64,000 bases of DNA from Microcosmobacter sp040493455 (GCF_040493455.1 NZ_JANFDA010000002.1:1-64000), one strand, 5' to 3'; positions 27,245-36,452 are shown, counted from the stretch's first letter. Translations and numbers: made by a program. Notes: a model not told the origin generated them from the sequence alone.

Positions 27245-28533
27245 TAATTTTCCAATACAGTTCGCATAGCTTTTGCTTTAATTAAGCATTCTTCATACTC
27301 CTTGAAAGGATCACTCTTTGCTGTAATCGCGCCTCCAACCGAATACGACACATACTTTTTACTTTCGCTATATAGGATACTTCTAATGACTACATTAAAA
27401 TCAAAATCGCCTTCTGGAGAAAAATAACCCACTGCTCCAGAATACAAACCTCGTTTTGCATCTTCTAATTCTTCTATGATTTTCATAGCAGAAATTTTAG
27501 GTGCTCCTGTCATACTTCCCATAGGAAATGTTGTTTTAATCACATCTATAGGATGTGTAGTTATATCAACTTCAGAAGTAACTGTAGAAATCATTTGATG
27601 GACTTGCGGAAATGAATACACTCTGCATAGCTCCTTTACTTCTACACTACCCTTTAGGGCCGTTTGTGACAAATCATTTCTTACCAAATCAACAATCATA
27701 ATGTTTTCACTTCGTTCCTTTTCGTCGGAGGCTAAGTGTGCTTTTAGCTGATCGTCTTCAATTTTATTCTCAGAACGCTTGGCTGTTCCTTTGATGGGTT
27801 GAGATATGATCGTAGTTCCCGTCTTCTTTAAATAGCGCTCTGGTGACGCTGACAACAAATAATTATCTTCTAATTTTAAGAATGTAGCGAACGGTGGCTT
27901 AGAAATGGCATTTAGTTTTTCGTAAGTCTCCAAGGGATCTATGGTAGTGTCTTCAGCATAAAACTCCTGGCAAAAATTAGCTTCATAGATATCTCCTCTA
28001 TGAATGTGTGCTAACATGTGATTCACCTTTTCGAAATAAGCATCTTTATGAGTACGCAGCTTTATTTTTATGGATTCCTTCTCAATTAACTTATAGTCTT
28101 CTATAGCTTCAATCTCACATAAATCTTGCTCCACTTCATCATCAACTAGCTTTAAATAGTGTAATTCGACTTTATCGTCTTTTATTAAGAATAATTTTTT
28201 TGGTTGAAAAAAGTAAAGCTCCGGGAACTGTAAACCGTCATGATTATTAGATTCCAAGCTTTCTACTGCATTTTTAAGATCGTAAGTAAGATATCCAAAC
28301 AACCAATCTTGTGTTGCAGACTGATATTCCTTTAACTTCTCAAATGCATCGACATAATCTGTTTTAATTAAAGTAATTGCATCTACAGCTAATACAGCAT
28401 CAAAATTTGAAAAACTTTGTGGGTAATCATTAGAATCGAGCCACACAACATCATCAAATTGCTGAGCCCAAACTAGCAATTGCTTTTTGAAGTCTTTAGG
28501 ATGCTTTATATGATGCGAATGATGTGTTCTCAA
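27244..28533 (-). CDS. pabB: Aminodeoxychorismate synthase component I
   Basis: 429 residues of the chorismate-binding (anthranilate synthase component I) family. The segment SQPIKGTAKR carries PIKGT at 246-250; Lys248 in this motif marks PabB, while anthranilate synthase has PIAGT. Other motifs are YEANFCQEFYA near 183 and MGSMTGAPK near 338. With an amidotransferase subunit (not in this window) it makes 4-amino-4-deoxychorismate for folate. It begins the minus-strand run and is divergent from the DEAD-box helicase gene, with 65 bases between. Confidence 0.9.
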   Translation of the reverse strand: MRTHHSHHIKHPKDFKKQLLVWAQQFDDVVWLDSNDYPQSFSNFDAVLAVDAITLIKTDYVDAFEKLKEYQSATQDWLFGYLTYDLKNAVESLESNNHDGLQFPELYFFQPKKLFLIKDDKVELHYLKLVDDEVEQDLCEIEAIEDYKLIEKESIKIKLRTHKDAYFEKVNHMLAHIHRGDIYEANFCQEFYAEDTTIDPLETYEKLNAISKPPFATFLKLEDNYLLSASPERYLKKTGTTIISQPIKGTAKRSENKIEDDQLKAHLASDEKERSENIMIVDLVRNDLSQTALKGSVEVKELCRVYSFPQVHQMISTVTSEVDITTHPIDVIKTTFPMGSMTGAPKISAMKIIEELEDAKRGLYSGAVGYFSPEGDFDFNVVIRSILYSESKKYVSYSVGGAITAKSDPFKEYEECLIKAKAMRTVLEN

Positions 28534-28573
28534 AAGGATTGCAAATTACTGAATTTTAAATATGTTAAAAAAC

Positions 28574-28581
28574 TATCTTTG
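28574..28581 (+). promoter_or_regulatory. -7 promoter element of the DEAD-box helicase gene
   Basis: TATCTTTG matches TAnnTTTG exactly, 17 bases before the GTG start at 28599. Transcription would begin about 10 bases before the start codon. No clear -33 TTTG is seen. Confidence 0.5.
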
Positions 28582-28598
28582 CCACAGAATTTAATAAT

Positions 28599-29948
28599 GT
28601 GACTTTTCAAGATCTCAACTTAAACACGCCTTTACGTAATGCCCTAGACGACTTAGGGTTTACGCATCCTACTCCAATACAAGAACAATCGTTTAATGTC
28701 GTAAGTTCTGGTAAAGATGTTGTAGGTATTGCGCAAACTGGTACGGGGAAAACTTTTGCGTATATGCTACCAATACTGAAGAATCTTGCATACTCCCGAC
28801 AAGAAAACCCTCGTGTTTTGGTTTTGGTACCTACAAGAGAGCTTGTTGTACAAGTAGTTGAAGAAATAGAAAAGCTTTCTAAGTATATAAATAATAGAGT
28901 CTTGGGTGTTTATGGTGGTACTAATATTAATACTCAAAAACAAGCTGTTGCTCAAGGAATAGATATTTTAGTAGCTACTCCAGGACGTCTTTACGATTTA
29001 GCCATGAGTCGTGTTTTACAGCTAAAGTCGATACAGAAGTTGGTTATTGATGAAGTCGACGTTATGTTAGACTTAGGTTTTAGACATCAACTGATGAATA
29101 TATTTGACATTCTTCCAGAGCGTAGACAAAATATTATGTTCTCTGCTACGATGACTGAAGATGTTGATGCTTTGATTACGGATTTCTTCATCAATCCAAC
29201 AAAGATCTCAATTGCTGTTTCTGGTACACCGTTAGACAATATCAAACAGGCACATTATGATGTTCCTAATTTTTATTCTAAAGTTAACCTACTAGAGCAT
29301 TTATTAAGTGGCAGAGACATTTTTAATAAGGTCTTGATTTTTGTAGCTTATAAGCGTATGGCTGATCGCTTGTTTGAACAACTTGAGGAACGTTTTTATG
29401 GTGAGAGTTGTGTAATTCATTCTAATAAAACTCAAAACTACAGGCTAAGAAGTATAGAACAGTTTGTAAGTGGTGAGCAGCGCATAATGATTGCTACAGA
29501 TGTTATGGCACGCGGATTGGATATTGATGATATCTCGCATGTTATTAATTTTGATACACCAATCTATCCTGAAAACTATATGCACAGAATAGGAAGAACT
29601 GGTCGTGCAGAAAAAGAAGGTGTTGCTTTAGTGTTTTCTACTGAAAAAGAGCAGGAAGCTATTGAACGCATAGAGGCATTAATGCAGATGCAAATTCCTA
29701 TGCTAGAATTACCAGAATCTGTTGAAATCTCTAAAGAACTTATCGAAGAGGAACGCCCACAAATAAAGGAGCGACACAACCCTCTAAAGCAACATGATGA
29801 TAGTGCTGGTGAGGCATTTCATGAAAAGAAGGACAAGAATAAGAAAACCAATCAAGGAGGTTCTTATCGACGTACTATGGCTAAAAAGTACAAGAAACCT
29901 AAAACGCGTGGTGATAAAAAGGCCAATCGCAGGAAGAGACGCAGATAG
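28599..29948 (+). CDS. DEAD-box RNA helicase with DEVD motif
   Basis: 449 residues, starting at GTG (an ATG two bases earlier is followed at once by a stop in its frame). Helicase motifs in order: Q-motif FTHPTPIQEQ (21-30), Walker A AQTGTGKT (45-52), PTRELV, ATPGR, motif II DEVD (151-154) in place of DEAD, SATM, IATDVMARGLDIDD and HRIGRTGRAEK. The C-terminal 70 residues are rich in lysine and arginine (RGDKKANRRKRRR at the end) and should bind RNA. It is most similar in layout to RhlE-type cold-shock or ribosome-assembly helicases. It is monocistronic and convergent with the MscS operon. Confidence 0.92.
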   Translation: MTFQDLNLNTPLRNALDDLGFTHPTPIQEQSFNVVSSGKDVVGIAQTGTGKTFAYMLPILKNLAYSRQENPRVLVLVPTRELVVQVVEEIEKLSKYINNRVLGVYGGTNINTQKQAVAQGIDILVATPGRLYDLAMSRVLQLKSIQKLVIDEVDVMLDLGFRHQLMNIFDILPERRQNIMFSATMTEDVDALITDFFINPTKISIAVSGTPLDNIKQAHYDVPNFYSKVNLLEHLLSGRDIFNKVLIFVAYKRMADRLFEQLEERFYGESCVIHSNKTQNYRLRSIEQFVSGEQRIMIATDVMARGLDIDDISHVINFDTPIYPENYMHRIGRTGRAEKEGVALVFSTEKEQEAIERIEALMQMQIPMLELPESVEISKELIEEERPQIKERHNPLKQHDDSAGEAFHEKKDKNKKTNQGGSYRRTMAKKYKKPKTRGDKKANRRKRRR

Positions 29949-29980
29949 CCCTTCATTAACCAGTTAGAGTTTATTTATCA

Positions 29981-30010
29981 AAAAAACCCTTCTCAAATAC
30001 ATGAGAAGGG
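29981..30010 (-). terminator. Rho-independent terminator of the sigma factor-MscS operon
   Basis: CCCTTCTCA (29987-29995) pairs with TGAGAAGGG (30002-30010), a perfect 9-bp stem with a 6-base loop. The minus-strand transcript ends in six or more U (29986-29981). The plus side has no U run, so it serves the MscS operon; the helicase gene may still use it weakly. Confidence 0.85.
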
Positions 30011-30088
30011 CAAGCAGAAATCAGTAATACTTGGTTACGAACTTGGGTATAGCCCAAATCCCTATAAATCTATAACCCTAAATTTTAG

Positions 30089-30916
30089 TTAACCCTGTAT
30101 CTTAACCTGACTTTCTACTAAATCTTTAATAGGGACTACTAATTTTCCGTTATCGGTTTTAATAACTATTGATATGTTATCGATAGCTTCAACTTCGCCT
30201 TTTATATCATTGAACTCTATCTTTTGTCCAATTTCATATGTTTTTCTAGCGTAAAATGTACGAAGTAAATCGCCAACTACCTTTTGGGCTCCAAACCCGA
30301 AGGCTAAGGCAAAAGCCAATAAAAAGGCAGCGAGAATCATTGTGATATTACTCGTGATAATATCTGTGTCCACTCCTGCTTGATTCAACGCCGTAATGGA
30401 GATGAATATCAATAGTAACATAAATACTATCTGGCTGATAATTTTTGCACCAGATAGCTCCATGGATTCAAAAAAGGACTTTATCGCATTCTTTACAGCA
30501 TTGGCTAATAACAAACCAAGTGTAAAGATGACTAACGCAGTAAATAGTTTTGGTAAGTAGCGTAAGATGTTTGAAATCTCTTCAGAGATAATCGTGAGAC
30601 CCAATATATCTGAAACCATTATAATAATGATGATATACATGATCCACTTTACAAACTTTGTAACGATCTTTATAATATTGAAATTAAGCTTCTTATCGCC
30701 AAAAAGTTCAATCTCATTGATCTTGTCATCTAGCTTATCTGCTTTTGCTAATTTTAAAGCTTTTCGCAAAATACCAACGATAATTTTGGTTAATAACCAA
30801 CCTATTATGAGTATGGCTATAGCGCCCAAAATATTGGGAACAATATTACCGACTTCGGTACTAATTGCATTTAGAGAATCTGACATCATTTGTGTCCATT
30901 TATTTATCTTTTCCAT
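30089..30916 (-). CDS. Small mechanosensitive channel-like protein (MscS/CmpX-like)
   Basis: 275 residues. Hydrophobic helices lie at about 22-45, 85-108, 118-140, 160-180 and 190-212. The last contains the small-residue pattern LLAFALAFGFGAQ, like the MscS pore helix, and leads to VVGDLLRTFYARKTYEIGQKIEFNDIKGEVEAID, the MscS beta domain. The N-terminal IVPNILGAIAILIIGWLL is the conserved TM-helix repeat of CmpX-like proteins. It probably releases ions or solutes on osmotic downshock. It is the last gene of a three-gene unit with an ECF sigma factor and a 59-residue protein, suggesting envelope or osmotic stress control. Confidence 0.85.
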   Translation of the reverse strand: MEKINKWTQMMSDSLNAISTEVGNIVPNILGAIAILIIGWLLTKIIVGILRKALKLAKADKLDDKINEIELFGDKKLNFNIIKIVTKFVKWIMYIIIIIMVSDILGLTIISEEISNILRYLPKLFTALVIFTLGLLLANAVKNAIKSFFESMELSGAKIISQIVFMLLLIFISITALNQAGVDTDIITSNITMILAAFLLAFALAFGFGAQKVVGDLLRTFYARKTYEIGQKIEFNDIKGEVEAIDNISIVIKTDNGKLVVPIKDLVESQVKIQG

Positions 30917-30938
30917 TGTATATGAGGGTTATAGAATT

Positions 30939-31118
30939 CTAATTTTTATCTTTTCGTTTGCTAATCGTTGTCTCTATGACTTTAACTACGTCTATAGAGA
31001 ATAAGGCTGCTAATTCCATCAACAGTTTTGCTGTGGCTATATCGCTCATTACCTTTGCCTTCAACTCTTCAGGCACTGGTTTCAAAGGCTTGTCTATATG
31101 CTTAAAAGGATTCTCCAT
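30939..31118 (-). CDS. Small conserved-looking protein between sigma factor and channel
   Basis: 59 residues starting at MENPFKHIDKPLKPVPEELK; the ATG at 31118 lies inside the 3' end of the sigma factor gene (17-base overlap in another frame). A longer frame from 31163 exists but would overlap the sigma gene by 62 bases and begins with an unlikely sequence. The protein has a proline-rich start, a helix with AKLLMELAALFSIDVVKVIETT and a basic end. It is too short for a transmembrane anti-sigma factor, but its coupling to the sigma gene suggests a regulatory partner. No family was recognised. Confidence 0.7.
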   Translation of the reverse strand: MENPFKHIDKPLKPVPEELKAKVMSDIATAKLLMELAALFSIDVVKVIETTISKRKDKN

Positions 31119-31692
31119 TGGCGTATTTTTCAGTATAAACAGTAATGAGTTTTTCTTTAGCACGTTTAAGTCTCATCTTAACAGCGCTTTCACCTAAATC
31201 TAAAGCTTCGGCTATTTCCTTAATAGATAAATAATCCTGATACTTTAGTAATAAAATCATTTTCTCGTTTGGAGAAATAAGGTTCAACACAGACTTAAGT
31301 TTTTCAACTTTCATCTGATGGATACTGTAATCCGTTTCTTCGGTATCTGAAATGCTTTCTATTTCTTTAACCTCTATGGATTGTTTTTGTATCTTTTTTT
31401 CTTTGTTTCGCGTTACGTAATTAACACAGTGGTTATACGTGAATGCATACAACCAAGTGGAGAATTTGGATCTACCTTTGAAGCTTGCAAGTTTTACAAA
31501 AAGCTTCAAAAATACATCCTGAGTAAGATCTTTGGCCTCATCATGGTCTTTAGCAAACCCAAGGCATTTATTAAATACCATGAGTGCATACCGATCGTAT
31601 AAAACCTCGAACAACAGTGTGTCATTGGTCTTAACAATCCGGGATACCAAATCTTCGTCAGATAGCTTACTTGTCTTTGTTTTGGTTTCCAA
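31102..31692 (-). CDS. ECF-type RNA polymerase sigma-70 factor
   Basis: 196 residues. Region 2 is visible as LLFEVLYDRYALMVFNKCLGFAKDHDEAKDLTQDVFLKLF followed by FKGRSKFSTWLYAFTYNHCVN. A linker rich in acidic residues (about 105-125) separates it from region 4, SPNEKMILLLKYQDYLSIKEIAEALDLGESAVKMRLKRAKEKL, the -35 recognising helix-turn-helix. It should direct a stress regulon of its own. The downstream partners are a 59-residue protein and an MscS-like channel. No classical anti-sigma factor (zinc-binding HxxxCxxC) is seen. Confidence 0.93.
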   Translation of the reverse strand: METKTKTSKLSDEDLVSRIVKTNDTLLFEVLYDRYALMVFNKCLGFAKDHDEAKDLTQDVFLKLFVKLASFKGRSKFSTWLYAFTYNHCVNYVTRNKEKKIQKQSIEVKEIESISDTEETDYSIHQMKVEKLKSVLNLISPNEKMILLLKYQDYLSIKEIAEALDLGESAVKMRLKRAKEKLITVYTEKYANGESF

Positions 31693-31824
31693 TTAGTGTT
31701 AGTTAGTAGCGGTTGTTACTGTTTTGACACTATTCTAAAAATAAAGTCACATTTTTTTCTACTTTTTAAGATACAAATTAATTTTTGTCAAAATTGAAAT
31801 CACTTAACAAGAAATTATTGCATT

Positions 31825-31854
31825 AAAAAAGCAGCCGTTATAGAGGCTGCTTTT
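31825..31854 (-). terminator. Rho-independent terminator after the 322-residue hypothetical gene
   Basis: GCAGCC (31831-31836) and GGCTGC (31845-31850), extended by A/T pairs, form the stem. Read on the minus strand the stem is followed by six U (31830-31825). It lies about 20 bases past the stop at 31874 and before the sigma factor promoter region. Confidence 0.85.
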
Positions 31855-31873
31855 AATATTTTATGAGGTATAT

Positions 31874-32842
31874 CTATTCAGATTTTTTTGATTTCTTTTT
31901 ATCAAAATTCCTGAATCTTACTTTTAAATATCTTGAGTTACTGTTTTTATTTTGAATCCTGATATCGTCAGCTTTTGTAGGCTTTACTTCATAGCACTTA
32001 TCGAAATAAGGAGACGATCTTAGTAAAAAACATTCATATTTGTCTTCAAAAGTGAGGCAAACTTTAGTATCGCTATTCGTAGGAATCTCCAATTCTACTT
32101 TTTCATTTGGACCCAGTTGCAATTCTTTATTTCTGAACTCGATCAATACTTTCGACGCATTTGAGTTTTCTTTATCCCTAAAAAGTATTAGCTTTTTAAC
32201 TTTCCCGTTTTCAAATGGACTATCGATATGATGCTTCAAATTATAGTCACTAACTACTTTAAAGATATTTTTCAAATTATACCTTTCCTCTTCAAAAATA
32301 GAATCATAAACTTTGTCATCTTTCGTGAAAAGTGATTTAAAATTTTCTTTCCCTTTTCTTCTTCCAAAGCGTATAACTCTTCCATTGGAAAATATCTCAA
32401 CGAAATTGTCTTCGTTTTCTGCAAACCATGTATAAACACTACTTATGTTTGCAGTAATTGTCCCAGTAGTGCCATTTAGCATTTCGTCTGAACTAGAATG
32501 GTGATCTACATAAATTTTTATTTCTCCCTCTAACTCCCTGAAATAAAATCCATACTTCGCTTTAGACAAAGAGTCTTCTTTTACTTTTTTCAAGTAGTAA
32601 AAACGATTTTTATCTAATGAATAATACCCTATAACCTCATTTGCATTGATCCTGATTTTTTTCTTCTTACCCTTAACCTTAAGAAAAACACTGTCGTTTT
32701 TAATGCTATACCAATCATACAGCATCTCTTCACCATTGTGTTTAACTAGGTAAGTTTGAGTATGGGAAAGATTATAGCACAAAAAAGCGAACAAGAGTAA
32801 CGCAATAGAGTAAGGCGCTTTTTCAGAAGTTCGCTTAAGCAT
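31874..32842 (-). CDS. Secreted or envelope protein of unknown function
   Basis: 322 residues. A basic start and hydrophobic stretch (about 10-29, ending SHTQT) suggest a signal peptide. The mature part is mostly charged and beta-rich, with lysine-rich patches (KVKGKKKKIRIN near 57 and KKKSKKSE at the end). FYYLKKVKEDSLSKAKYGFYFRELEGEIKIYVDH resembles the small beta-sheet proteins that often follow a short signal in flavobacteria, but no family was recognised. It is 23 bases downstream of lpdA on the same strand and has its own terminator. Confidence 0.6.
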   Translation of the reverse strand: MLKRTSEKAPYSIALLLFAFLCYNLSHTQTYLVKHNGEEMLYDWYSIKNDSVFLKVKGKKKKIRINANEVIGYYSLDKNRFYYLKKVKEDSLSKAKYGFYFRELEGEIKIYVDHHSSSDEMLNGTTGTITANISSVYTWFAENEDNFVEIFSNGRVIRFGRRKGKENFKSLFTKDDKVYDSIFEEERYNLKNIFKVVSDYNLKHHIDSPFENGKVKKLILFRDKENSNASKVLIEFRNKELQLGPNEKVELEIPTNSDTKVCLTFEDKYECFLLRSSPYFDKCYEVKPTKADDIRIQNKNSNSRYLKVRFRNFDKKKSKKSE

Positions 32843-32865
32843 ATTTAGAAAATCTTTTCTAGTTT

Positions 32866-34266
32866 TTAAACATGTAATGCAATGTCATCAGTAGCCGCTA
32901 AGGCAGCTTCTTTGATAGCCTCGGTAAATGTTGGATGTGCATGAGACATACGTGCTATGTCCTCTGCGGATGCTCTGTATTCCATAGCAACTACAGCTTC
33001 AGCAATCATATCTGCAGCTCTTGCTCCTATCATGTGGACACCTAGAATTTCATCTGTATTTTTGTCTGCCAATATTTTTACAAAACCATCTATATCCATA
33101 CTCGCACGGCTACGTCCAAGAGCACGCATTGGGAATTGTCCTGATTTGTACTCAACACCAGCTTCTTTAAGTTCTTCTTCGGTTTTACCAACTGCAGCAA
33201 CTTCAGGCCAAGTATACACTACTCCTGGGATTAAGTTATAATCGATGTGTGGCTTTTGTCCAGCAATAGTTTCAGCAACTAACACACCTTCTTCAGATGC
33301 TTTGTGAGCTAACATTGCACCTTTTACAACATCTCCAATAGCATAGATATTTGAAACACTAGTCTGTAAATGATCATTAACTTCTACTCTACCTCTTTCA
33401 TCTATTTTCACACCTGCAGCTTCAGCATTTAACCCATCAGTATATGGACGACGCCCAACAGAAACTAAACAATAATCACCTCTAAATTCTACTTCTTCTC
33501 CTTTCTTGTTATTTGCCTTTACAACGACTTCATCACCTTCGCGCTCAACAGATTTAACTTGGTGAGACGTGTTCACTTTGAATTTAGCTTTCTTGAAAAC
33601 TTTAGTCAACTCTTTAGACAATCCAGCATCCATAGTTGGAATAAGACGGTCCATATATTCTACTATAGTTACTTCTGAACCTAGTCTTCTATATACTTGT
33701 CCAAGTTCCAAACCAATAACACCACCACCAATAACAATCATATGTTTTGGCACTTCTTTCAATTCTAAAGCTTCGGTAGATGTTATAATACGTTCTTTGT
33801 CAAGATTGATGAACGGTAAGTTGGATGGCTTACTCCCAGTTGCAATAATGGTATACTTTGCTTCAATCTCAGTCTTATCTTTTCCTTCAACTAAGATATG
33901 TGTTGCATCTTTAAAACTACCTACACCTTCATACACATCGATCTTATTCTTTTTCATTAAGAAATCAATACCTCCAGTAGTTTGGTCTACAACTGCTTGC
34001 TTACGCGCAATCATCTTTTCTAAATTCACTTTTACTTCACCAGGAACCTCAATACCATGGTCTTCAAAATGCTTTACGGCATGCTCATAATGATGCGAAG
34101 AATCTAGTAATGCCTTACTTGGAATACAGCCCACATTGAGGCATGTCCCACCAAGTGTTGAATATTTTTCAATGATAGCTGTTTTCATGCCTAATTGTGC
34201 ACAGCGAATAGCTGCTACATATCCTCCAGGGCCTGAACCTATAACTGCAACGTCGTATGTACTCAT
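32866..34266 (-). CDS. lpdA: Dihydrolipoyl dehydrogenase
   Basis: 466 residues. FAD motif GSGPGGYVAA (10-19), redox-active disulfide GGTCLNVGC with Cys42 and Cys47, NAD motif GGGVIGLELG near 181 and the C-terminal HAHPTFTE with the catalytic His are all present. It reoxidises dihydrolipoamide in the pyruvate, 2-oxoglutarate or branched-chain dehydrogenase complexes or glycine cleavage. The E1 and E2 genes are not adjacent, so a shared E3 is likely. A near-ideal promoter lies at 34306-34335. Confidence 0.96.
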   Translation of the reverse strand: MSTYDVAVIGSGPGGYVAAIRCAQLGMKTAIIEKYSTLGGTCLNVGCIPSKALLDSSHHYEHAVKHFEDHGIEVPGEVKVNLEKMIARKQAVVDQTTGGIDFLMKKNKIDVYEGVGSFKDATHILVEGKDKTEIEAKYTIIATGSKPSNLPFINLDKERIITSTEALELKEVPKHMIVIGGGVIGLELGQVYRRLGSEVTIVEYMDRLIPTMDAGLSKELTKVFKKAKFKVNTSHQVKSVEREGDEVVVKANNKKGEEVEFRGDYCLVSVGRRPYTDGLNAEAAGVKIDERGRVEVNDHLQTSVSNIYAIGDVVKGAMLAHKASEEGVLVAETIAGQKPHIDYNLIPGVVYTWPEVAAVGKTEEELKEAGVEYKSGQFPMRALGRSRASMDIDGFVKILADKNTDEILGVHMIGARAADMIAEAVVAMEYRASAEDIARMSHAHPTFTEAIKEAALAATDDIALHV

Positions 34267-34305
34267 AATGTAGTTTTAGTCGTAATTTTTATTAAAAATT
34301 GACTA

Positions 34306-34335
34306 CAAAAGTACAAATGTTTTATGGGAAGACAA
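34306..34335 (-). promoter_or_regulatory. Bacteroidota-type promoter of lpdA
   Basis: Read on the minus strand: TTG (34335-34333), 19-base spacer, TACTTTTG (34313-34306), an exact match to TTG-N19-TAnnTTTG. It lies 40 bases upstream of the lpdA ATG. Confidence 0.7.
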
Positions 34336-34369
34336 TGGTAATTTGAAACTCTTAATATTGAGGTAATTT

Positions 34370-35230
34370 CTACACTTTTTTTGCGGTTAGAATGAGGTCT
34401 GGCTCCTCAACTGTAAGTGATTTAACAATATTGTTTTCAACCTGAAAGGTAACCGTAACAGATGACACACCATTATATAAAAACTTATGCTCTCCAATCT
34501 TGTTTAAACCTCCTCCAAACTTGCCGAGCTTTCCTAAAGAAATCATTTTTCGCATATTCAATTTCACAGAGAATCCATCATTCTCTCCTTCTCCATACCT
34601 GTAATCACCCAAGTACTTCTCTTTTTCCTCTTCTTTTAAGGCTTCATATTTCTTGGGGCCAGCATTCCCTAATCCGTTTAAATAGTCCACGAGCATTTCC
34701 GAGTTTTTAATTTCTTTAGCAGTCATAGCATCTTTCATACGTAACCCAGCCTTAGCATGTTGTAATAAACTAATCCCGTGTGGCCCTTCTGTTTTTTGTA
34801 TATCTGGTATTGCTTCAATCATTGATTTAACTGCTGTATAAGCACCAAGCGTTGCCAAAGTAAAAATGTTTGGTCTTGCGCCTTTGCTCAACAAGTAGTT
34901 TACTATATCCCTCCTACCAACATGAGCAGCCGCTCCAATTGCTGATTCCCAATCACCAAAACTCCAGTCCCATGTAGCTCTTGCTAATTCTGGTCGTTTG
35001 TCAACTAGAGATTTTACTGTATCTAAATCGAAATGAGATTTACCCACTACTTCATTGACAATCTCATCATCAATAGATGGATAGCGATAAAATAGTTTGT
35101 CATTTTTGAAGTTTGAATTTTCTAAACTGAAAATAGATTTTGAATAAGAAATACTAGGTATTGACACTGCCAATAGTCCGAATACTGAACTTTTTACAGC
35201 AGCTCTTCTTGATATTGAATTTGATTCCAT
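34370..35230 (-). CDS. Tat-exported ankyrin-repeat protein
   Basis: 286 residues. The N-terminus SISRRAAVKSSVFGLLAVSIPSISYS has twin arginines in a Tat-like setting, followed by a hydrophobic core and a likely cut near residue 30. Two or three ankyrin-type repeats are visible (SAIGAAAHVGRRDIVNYLLSKGARPN near 95-120, then LATLGAYTAVKSMIEA and a degenerate third). The C-terminal 85 residues (YLGDYRYGEGEND on) resemble the small DUF3471-like beta domain. A folded periplasmic binding protein is expected. The gene stands alone, 104 bases downstream of the lpdA start. Confidence 0.75.
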   Translation of the reverse strand: MESNSISRRAAVKSSVFGLLAVSIPSISYSKSIFSLENSNFKNDKLFYRYPSIDDEIVNEVVGKSHFDLDTVKSLVDKRPELARATWDWSFGDWESAIGAAAHVGRRDIVNYLLSKGARPNIFTLATLGAYTAVKSMIEAIPDIQKTEGPHGISLLQHAKAGLRMKDAMTAKEIKNSEMLVDYLNGLGNAGPKKYEALKEEEKEKYLGDYRYGEGENDGFSVKLNMRKMISLGKLGKFGGGLNKIGEHKFLYNGVSSVTVTFQVENNIVKSLTVEEPDLILTAKKV

Positions 35231-35305
35231 GATTGGTTATTTTCTATCAAGGTATTTAATATTGATTAGACTAAACAGATGTTTAACAAAGGATTATGTT
35301 AAACT

Positions 35306-35932
35306 TTAAGAAGGAAATCCTAGCATATTTCCCATCCCCACGGTAAACAACCAACAACCATAAATAGCGTGCTCTATAGAGACTAACAGAGTAGATTTTG
35401 TGGTTTTATAGGTCAAGGCGAATAAGATGCCTCCAATGAATGTTAGGAACATCACTAAAGTATTTCTAAAGAAAATATGAGCTAGAGAAAACAACGCTGC
35501 ATTGACTATAATGAATACCCATTGATTTTTGAATAAGGATTCGTATCGTTGAAAGAAAAACGTTCTGTAAATCAATTCTTGTGGATATACCGAAAACAGA
35601 CTATAGAAAAACAGAATAAATAACCATAGTTTAGAGTTACTGAGCATTACATTAAACAATTGAGACTTGTCAGTAAACCAAACATAAGTTGTTGTTATAG
35701 CTGCAATAATGAGTAAGTGTAAAAAGGTACGTTTCCAAAATGCTTTCCAATTTAGATTTGGTGCAATCTTGAATTTATTCTTTTCTATTCGGAGCAATAC
35801 AACGATAATATATATAAACCCAACTAAGCCTATGGTGCCCTTTATCCAGATCGGATAATTGATTGCAAAACTCACTGGTAATACAACAAAGATTATGAAA
35901 AATTCGACAAGTTTATAGGACACACTTTTCAT
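35306..35932 (-). CDS. CPBP-family intramembrane protease (Abi/CAAX-like)
   Basis: 208 residues with about six transmembrane helices. The active-site motifs are present in reduced form: PQELIYRTFFFQR (motif 1, with Glu and Arg; the first of the usual two glutamates is Gln) and SLAHIFFRN (motif 2 His), followed by ALTYKTTKSTLLVSIEHAIYG (motif 3 His). Family members cleave prenylated or other membrane proteins. The Gln replacement could weaken or alter activity. It overlaps the stop of the Lrp/AsnC gene by one base, so the two are co-transcribed. Confidence 0.8.
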   Translation of the reverse strand: MKSVSYKLVEFFIIFVVLPVSFAINYPIWIKGTIGLVGFIYIIVVLLRIEKNKFKIAPNLNWKAFWKRTFLHLLIIAAITTTYVWFTDKSQLFNVMLSNSKLWLFILFFYSLFSVYPQELIYRTFFFQRYESLFKNQWVFIIVNAALFSLAHIFFRNTLVMFLTFIGGILFALTYKTTKSTLLVSIEHAIYGCWLFTVGMGNMLGFPS

Positions 35933-36393
35933 TAAGCAATAGGAATTACAGTTGTATGTTTTACTTCATTAATTACAAATGTGGTATGAGTACTTCCGAT
36001 ATGACTTATTGCAGTAAGTTTATTTACCATAAACTCTCTATAGGTCTCCATATCTTCAACCACGACTTTGAGAATATAATCGTAATCTCCACTCACATGA
36101 TAGCACTCTAATACCTCCTGCAATTTAGTAATTTCGCGTTCAAATTTGGTGACAAACTCTTTTGAATGTTGTATTAATTTGATGTGACAGAATGCAACAA
36201 AATCTTGACCTACAACTTCTTTATTGACTAATGCAGCGTAATGATCAATAATACCTTCGCGTTCTAACTTTTTGATGCGTTCATAAACTGCTGTTACCGA
36301 TAAGTTGAGTTTACCTGAAAGTTCTTTATTGGTCTGCTTACTATCGCTTTGTAAAAGCTTTAAAAGTTGTTTGTCAATTACATCTAAATCCAT
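35932..36393 (-). CDS. Lrp/AsnC family transcriptional regulator
   Basis: 153 residues. The N-terminal helix-turn-helix is DKQLLKLLQSDSKQTNKELSGKLNLSVTAVYERIKKLEREGII (about 6-50) and the C-terminal RAM ligand-binding domain runs from about 65 to 145 with GDYDYILKVVVEDMETY near 102-118. It should sense an amino acid and regulate divergent or distant metabolic genes. It faces a methionine-gamma-lyase-like gene, the likely target. Its own -7 box is framed by a palindrome (36453-36477), suggesting autoregulation. Confidence 0.92.
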   Translation of the reverse strand: MDLDVIDKQLLKLLQSDSKQTNKELSGKLNLSVTAVYERIKKLEREGIIDHYAALVNKEVVGQDFVAFCHIKLIQHSKEFVTKFEREITKLQEVLECYHVSGDYDYILKVVVEDMETYREFMVNKLTAISHIGSTHTTFVINEVKHTTVIPIA

Positions 36394-36452
36394 GGTGAAA
36401 AATTTTCGGTTTCATAGAATTCAAGCTCAATACCGAATTAAAAATAATCTAC

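Noticed and set aside
30011..30088. Small RNA in the gap between helicase and MscS genes
   Set aside because: Only a short 5-bp stem (TTGGG/CCCAA) is seen; it is better read as the 3' end of the MscS messenger.
33569..34090. 173-codon open frame opposite lpdA
   Set aside because: Shadow of a certain gene; no start context or recognisable domain.
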